Positions 9,608-20,000 of a DNA stretch of 64,000 nt are shown here, piece by piece (position 1 is the stretch's first letter; every line of letters begins with the position of its first letter). The stretch lies in assembly GCA_002786025.1 (NCBI GenBank), contig NHNW01000002.1, forward strand, positions 930,001 through 994,000. Reading direction: 5' to 3'. This DNA is from Zasmidium citrigriseum (lineage: Eukaryota > Ascomycota > Dothideomycetes > Mycosphaerellales > Mycosphaerellaceae). The notes beneath the pieces were generated by a model. That model saw nothing but the letters and a program-made list of their open reading frames with translations, was not told the DNA's origin and did not search any database. A program made the translations under genes and the position numbers.

Positions 9608-11509
9608 CTAATTCTTCAGCGAGCTGTTGGAGGTCGCTTCTTTCTGTTCGCCGTTGACGACGCCGTTGGTGTATGGCTTTCCGTTGGTCTCCTCATGATG
9701 GAAGCCGTTGGCGAGTGTTTCGCCATCGAATCCAGGAGCCTTCAAGCCCTTGAAGAGAGGGAAGATGCCCTGGTCCTGGCGGAAGTCGTTGTGGACAATG
9801 TTGACAAGATACCAGCTCTGGGTGATCTCCCTGATCAGCTTCCGGCTTTCGCTGTTCTCATCGTAGCACTTGCTCCATTCGTTGCCCAAGTGGTAGAATT
9901 CGTCTCTCCATGCCAGGAAAGAGACAGTCTCAACGATCGTTGGCTGCACAATCTCTTTTCCAGGGAACACACCCCATGTCACGGCATTTGGCCCACCTTC
10001 TTCGCCCACGTTGGACCTGAGCTCTCCACTGTTGTTCACGGCGTAGTAAGTGATTTCGTCATCTTTCTCCATTCTCTCAATGACGGTGTCGATGAGGTCT
10101 GGAGCGACAAGAACTTCGAGGTACTGCTTCTGGTACACGTATCCATTGGGTGGACCCCAGCCGTAGATTGGATGGTTGGACCTAGCGCCATCAACTGCTG
10201 GCTGGGAATTGATGGTGAAGATGCCGCGGCTGTTCAAGTCGGCAAGATCGTTGACAAGCACATTAGCCTCCTCGTTGATCGGGGCTTCAGACCACGGCAA
10301 TGACTCGACCTTGCCGCGCATGAAGCCAACAAAAAGATCCGCGATCTCCTTGAGAGTCTTTGGCTCGCCCCACAGCTTTCGGTTGTGCTCGTTGGTGCCC
10401 TTTAGGCCAATACCGTACTCGTCCAAGCCACCAAAGGCGGGCGATCTGCTGTCTCCCCAGCGACCGTTTGGAAACTCGTCCCATTCCTGCGTACGCTGCA
10501 CGTATGCTCGGTTTCGGTTTCGCCAGAAGATTGGTCGAACGTTCTCGTCTCGTCGGTTGAGACCCAGCGACTGTCGCCATGGGAGTGGCTTGAGGTCCGG
10601 GTTTGGACTTCCTGCTGATGGGATCATGTCCAGCTTCTCTAACACCATCTTGCATGCAGATGCCAGGTTCATTGTGTAGAAGTGAAGATGCATGATGCCG
10701 AAGTCGAGTAATCTCTGACAGAACTCCACAATGAGATCCCTTCCGACTTCTCTCACAGCAGAATCGTCGTTCTTGATCGGTTCCAACGCCTCATGCCACT
10801 TTGGAGGGATTCTGCATTGGGTCCAGTTCGCTCGTCGGAGAAATGCGGCATGAGTGGAGATGGGCATGATTCCAGGGATGATAGGTATCGACTCTGGCAC
10901 ACCAGCAGCGCGGACCTTCTTCACCCAGTCGATGAAGATGTCTGCATCGTAGCACATCTGGGTGACGATGAAAGTGCCTCCTGCATCGACCTTCTCCTTC
11001 AAGTACTCGATGTGTTCCTCCGCGCTTGTCGTGTCATCCGGCCCTTCGGGGTATCCGGCGATTCCAATGTCGAAATGATCGCCATACGTCTGCTTGATGT
11101 AGTGAATCAAGTCCCTTGCGTATCGAAAGCCACCTTCTGTTGCCTCCCACTTTTCCTGCTCTCGTGGGGGATCACCTCGCAGTGCCAGAATGTTGGTGCA
11201 TCCCGCATTATACGCCTCTTTCAACCCGTCATCGAGCTTGCTGCGTTCCATGTCGGTGCAAGTAAGATGCATGCAAGTTTCCAGTCCGTAAACAGACTGA
11301 GCAGTCTTGACCATCTCACAAGTCAAATTCGAATGCCGACCTCCAGCGCCCCAAGTGACGTCGATGAAGGCGGGACCGAGCTCGTACATAGTGTCCATAC
11401 GGTCGTAGAGGTTCTGCACACCCTGAGCGGTCTTGGGCGGGAAGTACTCGAAGGAGAAGGTCCGCTGGCCCTTGGAGTGAGCCGCGGCCAGTTTCTGCGT
11501 GATATGCAT
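9608..11509 (-). CDS. MET13: Methylenetetrahydrofolate reductase
   Basis: Reduces 5,10-methylene-THF to 5-methyl-THF, the methyl donor for methionine synthesis, in the cytosol. Uninterrupted frame of 633 residues. The N-terminal FAD/folate TIM-barrel domain shows FEYFPPKT (about 21-28), VTWGAGGRHS, LTCTDM, LALRGDPP and GIAGYPEG. The fungal/animal-type C-terminal regulatory domain follows, with the linker WGDSRSPAFG near 350 and conserved blocks YGWGPPNGYVYQKQYLE and TWGVFPGKEIVQPT. The length (about 600-650) and two-domain layout match eukaryotic enzymes such as yeast Met13. A Ser/Asn/Gly-rich tail at the C-terminus is lineage-specific. The start MHITQKL sits at the family's usual distance from FEYFPPKT. 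The symbol follows budding yeast; the paralogue Met12 is the alternative. Confidence 0.95.
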   Translation of the reverse strand: MHITQKLAAAHSKGQRTFSFEYFPPKTAQGVQNLYDRMDTMYELGPAFIDVTWGAGGRHSNLTCEMVKTAQSVYGLETCMHLTCTDMERSKLDDGLKEAYNAGCTNILALRGDPPREQEKWEATEGGFRYARDLIHYIKQTYGDHFDIGIAGYPEGPDDTTSAEEHIEYLKEKVDAGGTFIVTQMCYDADIFIDWVKKVRAAGVPESIPIIPGIMPISTHAAFLRRANWTQCRIPPKWHEALEPIKNDDSAVREVGRDLIVEFCQRLLDFGIMHLHFYTMNLASACKMVLEKLDMIPSAGSPNPDLKPLPWRQSLGLNRRDENVRPIFWRNRNRAYVQRTQEWDEFPNGRWGDSRSPAFGGLDEYGIGLKGTNEHNRKLWGEPKTLKEIADLFVGFMRGKVESLPWSEAPINEEANVLVNDLADLNSRGIFTINSQPAVDGARSNHPIYGWGPPNGYVYQKQYLEVLVAPDLIDTVIERMEKDDEITYYAVNNSGELRSNVGEEGGPNAVTWGVFPGKEIVQPTIVETVSFLAWRDEFYHLGNEWSKCYDENSESRKLIREITQSWYLVNIVHNDFRQDQGIFPLFKGLKAPGFDGETLANGFHHEETNGKPYTNGVVNGEQKEATSNSSLKN

Positions 11510-12029
11510 GGTGGGTTGAGTGAGTGTGTTGTAGAGATGGAGTTGGAGGGAGGTCGCTCAGGAAAAGACGTAGTGGAGAGGCTGCATAAAGTATGATGTT
11601 AGCTGGGAAAATCACTCAACGCAGATCCCCAATGCCGGCGCTATTCGCCACGTTTCTGAGGCAAACCGCAAGTCGAAAGCGAGCAGTGAAACGTACGTCG
11701 CAGGAAGAGGTGTATGCGTGTAAATGGCGCTTGGGGTGGTAAGCAGGCTACGATTGTTCGTCCAATCCTTTGACGCCGGTGGCCGAGGAGGAGGTGGTGT
11801 TTGGTGGGCGGGCTCTAGACGCGGTCTGAAGTTGCTTTGTATTCAACGAGTTCCTGGCCGTTATACAGTGACATGCCGCGCAAGAGAGGTTAGGGTGAGA
11901 CGGGGGCGGACATGTTTTGGCTGGCGGAAGGGTTGGGAAGATGGACTGTTGCGTCGTCCAGGATTCCTTCTTGATCCCCGGGCACCCCGCGCTAAAACAA
12001 TTTAGACTCACGCTAGCGCCCCGATGGCG
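11510..12029. other. Reductase promoter region up to the transposon
   Basis: Upstream region of the methylenetetrahydrofolate reductase gene, ending at the target duplication of the transposon. Base composition is normal, with CpA and TpG present. No gene seen. Confidence 0.4.
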
Positions 12030-12037
12030 GACGGATG
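12030..12037. repeat. Target-site duplication, left
   Basis: GACGGATG immediately outside the left end of the transposon, repeated at 15825-15832. Eight bases lie within the 8-11 bp typical of MULE insertions. Confidence 0.6.
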
Positions 12038-12042
12038 GGGGA

Positions 12043-12067
12043 GGTATATAATACCTAACTAACTAGC
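12043..12067 (+). repeat. Terminal inverted repeat, left
   Basis: Begins ggtatataatacctaac and ends actagc; the exact reverse complement is 15795-15819. A further shared block, cgctactgca at 12074-12083, is mirrored at 15780-15789, so similarity reaches about 45 bp from the end, with an isolated ccgattgg match beyond. Confidence 0.9.
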
Positions 12068-12792
12068 ATTCCGCGCTACTGCATGGGATCGGTATCGCCC
12101 GCTCCGATTGGTTTTAGTAGGGATCTTACCTATTTTAATTAGTACGCGCGACGTATCTCCTATAGTAAATAATAACCTCGCTATCGCTATCGGGTATATA
12201 CTAGGTGTCTATACATTATTAATATCTTGATTTATATATATTGTCTATTGATTTTAAGATCCTTACGATATCTATCGACCCGTCTAATACCTAGTAGGTT
12301 ACCGCCGCTAGCGGTACGTCTATTACTAAGCCTACTACTACTCCTACCCTCCTCGACGACGCGTCTACTATAGCGCTTATTACTCTTCTATCGGTAGAAG
12401 GCGAGGTAGAGCTATTAGATATCGCTACTCTTACCGCCTATCGTAACGCTAGACCTCCTCTTTAAGTACTACGAGTAGAGTAGCTACTACTAGATAGTAA
12501 GTACTTAGCGGAGGATCTAGCGTAGGCGGAGGAGGAAGATTAGGTACTTAATAACGCGTCTAATAAGGTTATTAATAAGAGCGAGTCGTCTAGTAATAAG
12601 ATACCGCCGCTAGCCGTTAGAACTAGCTAGCTCTTCGAGAAATCGAGGCGTAGTATTAGTTAAGGGTATAGCGGCCGTAAGAACGCTAAACTACTCGCGA
12701 AGGTAACTAATAAGAGCGCTTATTAAGCGATAAAGGTGCCTATTAGCCTACGCGCGTTAAGGTTAAAGTAGTTACTACTAGAGCGTAATTTT

Positions 12793-14660
12793 AAGGTATT
12801 AGTTAAAGAGATAGACGAGATCTAGCCGTTTATAGATAACTTCTAGGTATACGTATCTAGCCGCTTTAAGAAGAAGACGTAGAGCAAGGTAGTACTCTAT
12901 AAGTGTCGCCTATACTATAAGGGCCGTAAGTCGGTTAGTAAAGGTATAAAGAGACTATATAAAGGAATAACGAAGGGTACTAGCTATCGCGTTAGTATAA
13001 AGATTACCTACTAGTATAACGAGGAAGGCGTCCTCGAAAGATATATAGTCGGCTAAAATAATAAGGCACCTAGTAAACGCTACGAACGCGCCTATTATCT
13101 ATATAAAGGGTATAACGTCGAGATAATAGATCTTTATCGCCTAAACTCCGCTCTTCTTAATACTACTAGCTAGAAGGTATATTCTAGCCTACGCCTAGCC
13201 GTTATATAGGAGTAGATAAAGTCGTAACACTCTAAACGCGGTCGGTAGGCGTTTCTTAACGCTAGCGGTAGTACTATAACCTAGCGAGACGTTCTTAATA
13301 CTAGTAAGAGCTTTAGATAGTATTTTAAGGATAGTAGGTTAAAGGGCGCGCGAATACTATAGTAGGATTAATAGTCTAACTTAGATAAGTAGCTCGAAGA
13401 AGGTAAGTAAAAAGGTCTAAGTTATATTAAGAAGAAAAAATTTGCGGCGCTTAGGGAGCCGGTAAGACCTCCGATTAGCTAGCTTAATATAAATAAATAA
13501 TAAGCGCGTTAAATTCCGTTAAATTTTAATAGTAATTTAATAGAGCGGCTGCTTCCGTCCTCCGACCTCTAACTACGCTTTATAATAATAATACCTACTA
13601 ATACGCGTTTTAGAAGGATATCTTTACTATAACGTATAAACTACTCGCGATATCGATAATAAGGAAACCTATACTACTATCTAGATCGATAAGGAAGGGA
13701 AGCGCCTTCTTAAAACGCGTAGTTTCTTAGTAGTACTAGATTCGACTTACAAAATAAACTACCTAGGCTAGTTCCTCTTTACGCTCTTTATACGCGATAA
13801 ATATAGCTAAATATACCCTATAGGCTACTTCCTATCGAAGACTAAAGACGGTAACGTTATATTAGCGTATTTACGGTAGCTTATCGCGTAGACTAACTAG
13901 TAACTAGCCTATATTATAATAGACGATTTAGCGGCCGAGTAACGAGCCGTTCGACTTACCTAGCCTAAGAATCTACGCCCTTAATACCTCCTCTACTACG
14001 TCTATATTAAGAGAACCTATAACCGCAAATTCGCTAGTAAACCCCTCTAAAACGCGCGCTAGTATCTCTATACCGCGATTATAACGAGAAGAAGTAAGGA
14101 AGGGTATTTTAAGTCGATTAGTACCGCTAAAGAGGTAGTAAGGTAGGCGGCTATCGAAGCCGGCTAGTAGTAAGAGCTTCTAGACTATATCGATAAAGAG
14201 GTAATACTATCGCTACTACTATCGGCTAACTTTAATCGTATCTTATTACTCGTTCTTTAGCAAGTTCGTAATACTAACTAGGTTAAGAGCTTCTACGGCG
14301 TCCTTAAGTACTACGATAAGAAGTAGATAGCTACTAACTTCGCTCTAAAGGGTATAGTAATCTAGATAGCTAACGCGACCGATAGATATCGACTACGTAC
14401 GAAGATAAAGGCGTTTAACTTCTTAGCTAAACTATACCCTTTAGTATAGCGTAACAGCGAGAAGGACTACCTTAGATACCTTCTATCTCGACTACTATAG
14501 TAAATATAGCGGCTAATAGGTATAGAAGTATATATTACTAAGGATCCTTCGTACTACTACGAGTCTCGGCCTAGTAATACTAAAATTACCTGTAACTATA
14601 AGTTCTTCCGTAAATATAAGACGCTCTATAGCTATATCTAGTACTAGTACCTTACCCTTA
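12793..14660 (+). pseudogene. MULE transposase remnant: FAR1-like, DDE and SWIM regions
   Basis: Translated with stops ignored, three regions are recognisable. At about 12793-13210 there is a basic DNA-binding region resembling FAR1 (YKCRLYYKGRK, then SYRVSIKIT). At 13739-13753 the MULE signature D-S-T-Y-K appears, with a second acidic site I-I-D-D near 13922 and a remnant of the family's Cys-x-His block near 13988-14015. At 14591-14640 a SWIM zinc finger pattern keeps its first Cys, a Phe-Phe and spacing, but the other Cys/His positions read Tyr. Tyr for Cys or His and stop for Gln or Trp are exactly what CpA/TpG loss produces (TGC to TAC, CAC to TAC, CAG to TAG, TGG to TAG). Family assignment rests on motif order, not a database search. 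Confidence 0.75.
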
Positions 14661-15794
14661 GCTATCGACTACTTACTAAGCTAGACTATAATAAATAGAT
14701 ATCGATCTTTAATAGTAGTAACGACGACGGCCGCTCTAGCTTTAATACCTTCGAGAGCGAGTACTAAGGCGGCTAATAGATACTTTCTAATAACGAGCTA
14801 GCTATAATAGGCTACCGCCTTATAGTTCGTAAGGTGCTTAATAATTAACGCTATGTAATATACTAGCTCGAAGAAGACTATCGCTCTAAGGGTTAGAAGC
14901 CTAGTAATCTACGATATAAGGCCGCCTTTACGAGGTTTATAAAGGTATTATATAAGGCTAATAGTAAGATTCGTCGGTAGGCTACTAACCTTCTCGTTAA
15001 CGAGCAAAATCTACTAGTACCTCCGAAGGTACCCCTTCCGTCTTAAGTACTACTACTAGATCGGGTATTATCCTCGTTTTATATACTAAAATCGATACTA
15101 ATCGCCTAGAAGTGTAGTATAGTAAGAGGTAGACGAGTAGTAGTAAGAGGAGGTAGTAAGAGCGGTAGAGCGCCGAGGGGGGGCGGAGCGGGCTAATAGA
15201 TACCTTCTATAACGCTAGTAACTCTCGGCGGTACTTCTATAGTAGCTAATACTACTATATAGGTACTACTAGCGGTCTAGTATATCGCTACGAGCTATAG
15301 CTAGCCCTCTCTACGCCCTCTATAATAGTAGCTAGCTTAGAGGATACTACTAGCGGTAATATGCCTACCTAGCTATATAGTTTAAGTAGTATATATACTA
15401 AAACCGATATACTTAGATAGGCGGCCGATATTACTAAGTAAACCGAGCTTCCTTAGCCGTTTATACGCTCTATAGCGCCCTCCGCTACTACCCCTACCCC
15501 CCTAGTAGCATTATATGTCTTAGTATGTTTTCTTTAGTATTAATTATATATATTCGTATATAGGCTAGTATTACTAGCCGCTAAGGTAGTAAATCTACCT
15601 TTAAATCTATTAATAACACCTTAAAATCGCTCTATACTAGTCCTTATTACTAAAACTTTAGCCTTATCTACTTAGGCTGCCTTAGGCTAGGTCACCTACG
15701 ACCGTGAGATCGCGCGTTTGGTGGCAGTCGTCATAGAAACGCCGACCAATCGGTCGAAGGTGACCCGGCAGGGGTGGCTTGCAGTAGCGTGATG

Positions 15795-15819
15795 GCTAGT
15801 TAGTTAGGTATTATATACC
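15795..15819 (-). repeat. Terminal inverted repeat, right
   Basis: Exact reverse complement of 12043-12067. Confidence 0.9.
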
Positions 15820-15824
15820 AGTCC

Positions 15825-15832
15825 GACGGATG
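15825..15832. repeat. Target-site duplication, right
   Basis: GACGGATG, the partner of 12030-12037. Confidence 0.6.
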
Positions 15833-16851
15833 CCTCTCGCCGGACTTTCAGTTGGACCTCAAAACCACTACATCATCGCCAGCAGCATCAACATCACAAA
15901 CATCCTCGCTGTCACCAGCGTTGTGCTCGCGTGCTGCCCTGCAGCTGAGTACAGCCGGCGTCGCTGAGATTTGATCGGCTCCTCCCGCGTTCCTTGGACA
16001 CAGACTGCACCTCTCGGACACTTGTCAACCTGCAATCCCCCGAAGACATCATCGCAGTCCAAAACGGTCACCGAATCTCTCCAGAGCATCATATCGGTCG
16101 TTGAGATATGTTGGGCCGCATGTGATAAGAAGTCTTTGGTCTGCCACTGTTGTTGTTCACTCTGGCGGTCAGCATCTCTTGCACCTTCATCCAGGGGACC
16201 TCAAGCCGCCTCGGTCATGTACAACTGTACCAACATGTGAGGCTGTCACACAGTACGGCCATGGGTTGTGTGTTTGGTGTGAAGCACGGCATTAGTGGCT
16301 GGGAGGGGACATGCTCACCGACCCCTCCCTGAGAACATGTATTTGTGTTGGCCTTGCACATGACGGTACTCTGGCGACTCAGTCCTTCTCACATGCTCCT
16401 CTACGGGTGGCAAGACGAAGCTCGTCTTCAGCCGCTGGCTTGACAGACGAATCGAGCCGCAGTGACGAACAGGTGACTTCGACGTCAAGGTTTTGAAGCC
16501 TCTCGCCTTCTCGGCTTTGCAAGCGCTATGCGAAGCATCGTTCTTTCCAGTCGATTGCAGCGACACGTTCCAAAGGAGTCTGTCACTGTCCATCAGCCTG
16601 TAGTCGAGGGCAAAAGGGGTTGAGGTGTGAAGTGAAGTCGCCCTCAACCTCAACTGACCTCGAGGCTGGCTGGCTCTCTTCGGACTGCCGACTTCGGCAT
16701 CCCGTCTTCTTCCACTTCTCGACCTCGTCTCTTGAGCTGGCGTACAAGTGGACCGCAATGGCATCCCACATATAAACGAGGACCCCTCGATCCTCACCAT
16801 CGCTCACGTAGGTACTCCCAAATATCCTCTCTTGTACTCAAGTCCACCGAA
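15833..16851. other. Intergenic upstream of the isomerase homologue
   Basis: One kilobase with ordinary dinucleotide use, hence not affected by RIP. Short open frames here show no family character. It contains the promoter of the gene at 16852. Confidence 0.4.
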
Positions 16852-17625
16852 ATGCCTCCCCTCCCACCGCAGCGCGAAAAGCGCCTCGTAGGCACCTCCC
16901 TCAAAATGTACTTCGACCTCCCCTCAACCCTCCGCTACGTCGAATCCGTCGCCGCCCTCTCCCAAGCCGCCACCACCGCCAACATCGACCTCTTCGTCAT
17001 CCCCGACTTCGTCACCCTTCTCCCCTCACAAGACCGCCTCAAGAATACCGACGTCTGGCTCGGTGCCCAAGACACTTACAGTGAGGACAAGGGCGCGTAT
17101 ACGGGAGAAGTCAGCCCCTTGACGCTGAGCCAAGCAGGGGTAAAGCTCGTGGAGATTGGGCATGCGGAGAGGAGGAGATTATTTGGCGAGACGGATGAGG
17201 ATGTTGCGAAGAAGGCTGCGGCGGTTGTGAGGAATGGCATGATTCCTCTTGTCTGTATTGGCGAGAAGACGAGGAGCGATATTGCTTCGCAGGCTGTTGG
17301 TATGGCTGTTAGCGAGTGTAAGCCACAGATTGAAGCTGCATTGTCACAGATCCCGGATGATGCGGAGGTCATTCTGGCGTATGAGCCTGTGTGGGCGATT
17401 GGGGCGAGTGAGCCAGCAGGTGCGGATCACGTCGTTGCCGTGACGCAGAACTTGAGGGCGTTGTGTGCTGGGCGAAAGGGTAGGACGAGGATTCTGTATG
17501 GAGGAAGCGCAGGACCGGGCACGTTTCAAAGGTTGAAGGATGGGGTGGATGGGTGCTTTTTGGGGCGTTTTGCGCATGATGTCGGGAATTTGGAGAAGGT
17601 GATCAAGGAGATGAGTGAGCCGTAG
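16852..17625 (+). CDS. Triosephosphate isomerase homologue, probably non-glycolytic
   Basis: TIM-barrel aldose-ketose isomerase, intronless, 257 residues. The catalytic set is present: Lys18 (in V-G-T-S-L-K-M-Y; glycolytic enzymes have G-N-W-K), His104 in EIGHAERR, and Glu178 in AYEPVWAIG, with the phosphate loop YGGSAGPG near the C-terminus. The altered N-terminal GTSLK block and the divergent phosphate-loop neighbourhood resemble TPI-like enzymes that act on tetrose phosphates (the LerI/DerI type of erythrulose and erythrose phosphate isomerases). That substrate is inference. I started at MPPLPPQ, which gives the family's length; the frame is open 40 codons upstream without family similarity. 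A threonate-type dehydrogenase lies 9 kb upstream. Confidence 0.85.
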   Translation: MPPLPPQREKRLVGTSLKMYFDLPSTLRYVESVAALSQAATTANIDLFVIPDFVTLLPSQDRLKNTDVWLGAQDTYSEDKGAYTGEVSPLTLSQAGVKLVEIGHAERRRLFGETDEDVAKKAAAVVRNGMIPLVCIGEKTRSDIASQAVGMAVSECKPQIEAALSQIPDDAEVILAYEPVWAIGASEPAGADHVVAVTQNLRALCAGRKGRTRILYGGSAGPGTFQRLKDGVDGCFLGRFAHDVGNLEKVIKEMSEP

Positions 17626-17861
17626 ATGGAAAGAACGTGCTTTCCGTTCTTGCTGCTCGGCAAGTGCGTTAACGCTGCGCCTTCTCCTTGACTTCTGAGC
17701 TCTCTCCTTCACCTTTCTTGCCATCTGGCCACCTCTCCATCGTCAACGCATCTCGCTCGCAACGCATTCTTCCAACCCATTCAATCGCCTTATCGCATCA
17801 CGACAGCAGTCATACCTTCGCGAGATTCAAACGACACAGACATACCACTTCATTCGCCAAT

Positions 17862-18728
17862 ATGTCAGCACCAGCACTCCGCCACAGATTCGTCTCGTTC
17901 TGGAGTCGACTCCCCTCACTTGAAGCGGCAGGCACGCGACTCAAGTCGATATTCAAGCCAGCAGAGAAGGGCAGCGTTGACGCAGAAATGCCCTCTCAAG
18001 AAGACGCCACCGATCGCGCTCTAAAGTCGCACGACCACGGCAACCACACAACTTCAGCCAACGATGGAGATCTCACCAAAGTTGAGACAGACTTGGCGAA
18101 CATCAGACTCTCGACTGAAGCCGCGGCCGTCGAACCCTGCCCACTCAAAAGGCTTCCACCAGAGCTCCGAAACCAAATCTTCAAGATCGTCTGCGTCCAG
18201 CCAAGGCCCATCCGGATGATGAATCGTTATCTTCTTCCAAACGAGACCTTCGCATTCAAGCTGGTCAACCCTCGAAGCCCACCAGCCGCGCTGGCTCTCG
18301 CCTCAACCTGTCGCCAGTTCTATCAAGAGGTCATGCCGGTGTTCTACACATCGAACCAGTTCTTGCTCGAGTACAAGTGGTGGATTGGACAACCAGCAGA
18401 CGATGCTCTGCCTTTCGAGCTGGAGAAGGTCAATCACCTCATACTGAACTTCACTCCATGCGGTCTCCCGTACGGCACCGTACACCTGCTTCGAGACGGG
18501 GAAAGGCTTGTCGTACGTGCTGCAGGGCAAATGCAAAATCACTGTATGTGCGATATGAGGTCACTTGCAGGGACATTGGCTGGTGCGCCACGACTCCTGG
18601 AGCGGTTTCTGGCCCAGGCCCAGACGCGCAATGGGCTTATAGATCAGCTCGTACTAGGAATTTTATACCCTGATAGGGCTTGCAGTGTCTGCGGCTGTAT
18701 GAGAGGGTTTAGCCCAAACATTAGTTAG
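17862..18728 (+). CDS. F-box/2EXR-like protein with C-terminal CxC module, array copy 1
   Basis: Protein of 288 residues, first of a tandem array. A polar N-terminus precedes the motif PLKRLPPELRNQIF (about 88-101), typical of fungal F-box-like/2EXR proteins, and the companion motif STCRQFYQEVMPVFYTSNQF about 50 residues later. The C-terminus has HCMC followed by an LAGTL helix and a late C-S-V-C-G-C. These Cys pairs recur in the neighbours (CICG, CICD, CMCQ; CEEC, CLGC) and could bind zinc. F-box proteins recruit substrates to SCF ubiquitin ligases; for this subgroup that role is unproven. The start ATG (MSAPALRH) follows a short C/A-rich leader. Confidence 0.75.
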   Translation: MSAPALRHRFVSFWSRLPSLEAAGTRLKSIFKPAEKGSVDAEMPSQEDATDRALKSHDHGNHTTSANDGDLTKVETDLANIRLSTEAAAVEPCPLKRLPPELRNQIFKIVCVQPRPIRMMNRYLLPNETFAFKLVNPRSPPAALALASTCRQFYQEVMPVFYTSNQFLLEYKWWIGQPADDALPFELEKVNHLILNFTPCGLPYGTVHLLRDGERLVVRAAGQMQNHCMCDMRSLAGTLAGAPRLLERFLAQAQTRNGLIDQLVLGILYPDRACSVCGCMRGFSPNIS

Positions 18729-19238
18729 CCCAATGAAGCATATTCGCTAGCTGCGAGACTCAACTCGATCCTGGCCGTTGGACAAGCGCTCTCCTTGAAA
18801 GTTGGCGGCGTCAGTGGACGATGCCGCTCTCGAGCAGCCTCGTCACCAAGTGTCGGAGTGAGAAAGCATGACACGAGGGAGATGCATAGTCGGAATCCTG
18901 CCGATAGGCTCTAAGCAATTGCGACGACCACCGTTCTCCTTGAAGTCCGGACCGGCTACGCACCCTACAGCCGTCTTGAATGGCGCAGCCGGCAGTGTGT
19001 GGGTCGGAGATCTCTCTTTGGAACTACTCGTAAGGACTTTTAATACTCCACGCCCTCACGTTTTGATCTCATGCAATTCACGGTCATTCACTTGCACCTG
19101 CCGAAAGCGGAATAATTGCGTCATCCCGCGCTCAAGGTCCTTTTGACCAAGACGCTTTGCAGTGGCCAAGTGGCCAACCCTACTTCTCGACCTCAATATT
19201 ATCCTTTACAATACAAACCCTACGACAGCTCTCCGACA
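18729..19238. other. Intergenic within the 2EXR array
   Basis: No supported gene. It contains the promoter of array copy 2. Confidence 0.4.
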
Positions 19239-20000
19239 ATGTCGCATCCAGGCAAGCTCACATACGCAGAGGTCCTGCAAAACGCCCTCGCGAACGACCG
19301 CCCACCTCCGCCGCCAGCTTTCGTGCGCGCAAAGCGAATCGCAAAGTTCGACCAGACATGTGATACCAGCGTCATCAATCCCTCACCATCTGCCACCTCG
19401 CCTCCCACGTGCCACCTAAAGCGCCTCCCCGCCGAACTCCGCAACCACATCTTCACACTCGCAAGCCTCGAAGCCGAACCCATCCGCCTCGCCATCCGTC
19501 CAGCCGCCAACGACATCATCAAGCGCCGCCATCAAGACTCGAAGAAACACCTCAACGGCCTCGCCATCGCCAAGACATGTCGCCAATTCTACGAAGAGGC
19601 GATCGCAATCTTCTACGCCGAGAATACATTCATCCTCGAGCGGAATCCGAATAAATACGCCTCGAGTCCGGGAGATACGCAGTTTCCTCTGGAGAGGGTC
19701 ACGAAGTTCATTTTGAAAGTCTCAGTATTCAGGCGGTTTCGCAGTGGGCCAAAAGTGCTTGAGGGGGAGATTCATGCCAATAAAAATATTGCGAACAAGA
19801 GGATCGAGATCCGGACTTCGGGGTCTGCTACTGATGTTTGTATCTGCGGTCTCTTGAAGAGGGCGGAGAGTTGTGTGGGGGATGGTTGTTTGGCTGAGTT
19901 TGTGGCTGAGTTTCATCGCTATGGTCTTTGGGATTGGGAAGCGGGTTGTTGTGCCGTTCAGGAAGGACGGGGAAGAAGGTTGTGGGTGTGGCATGGCTAG
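19239..20000 (+). CDS. F-box/2EXR-like protein, array copy 2
   Basis: Protein of 253 residues. A proline-rich N-terminus (RPPPPPAF) is followed by HLKRLPAELRNHIF (about 67-80) and AKTCRQFYEEAIAIFYAENTF. The C-terminal module keeps V-C-I-C-G and the following helix with E-F-V-A-E-F, but the last Cys pair is degraded to G-C-C-A. The protein ends soon after in a Gly/Arg/Trp-rich tail, which suggests a frame disturbance or early stop relative to its neighbours. Same strand and order as copies 1, 3 and 4. Confidence 0.75.
   Translation: MSHPGKLTYAEVLQNALANDRPPPPPAFVRAKRIAKFDQTCDTSVINPSPSATSPPTCHLKRLPAELRNHIFTLASLEAEPIRLAIRPAANDIIKRRHQDSKKHLNGLAIAKTCRQFYEEAIAIFYAENTFILERNPNKYASSPGDTQFPLERVTKFILKVSVFRRFRSGPKVLEGEIHANKNIANKRIEIRTSGSATDVCICGLLKRAESCVGDGCLAEFVAEFHRYGLWDWEAGCCAVQEGRGRRLWVWHG

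Larger units (their letters stand above)
12038..15824 (+). mobile_element. RIP-destroyed Mutator-like (MULE) DNA transposon
   Basis: About 3.8 kb with 25-bp perfect terminal inverted repeats set 5 bases inside the ends and an 8-bp flanking duplication. From about 12113 to 15676 the dinucleotides CpA and TpG are almost absent while TpA is greatly over-used and CpG is retained. That is the signature of saturating RIP at CpA on both strands. There is no long open frame on either strand. Reading through the TAG/TAA codons on the plus strand still shows transposase domains (see the pseudogene entry). The flanks outside the duplication have normal CpA/TpG content. A target duplication plus inverted repeats argues for one complete insertion. 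It is certainly dead. Confidence 0.85.

Noticed and set aside
9533..10303. 256-residue open frame on the plus strand
   Set aside because: Mostly antisense to methylenetetrahydrofolate reductase; no independent motif.
10793..11596. 267-residue open frame on the plus strand
   Set aside because: Antisense to the conserved FAD domain of the reductase.
12100..15700. Centromere-like or simple AT-rich sequence
   Set aside because: Flanking inverted repeats, a target duplication and transposase remnants identify a single RIP-mutated transposon; CpG is not depleted.
12038..15824. Tc1/mariner or piggyBac element
   Set aside because: The palindromic TATATA-rich end suggested a TA duplication, but an 8-bp duplication and the D-S-T-Y-K and SWIM remnants fit MULE better.
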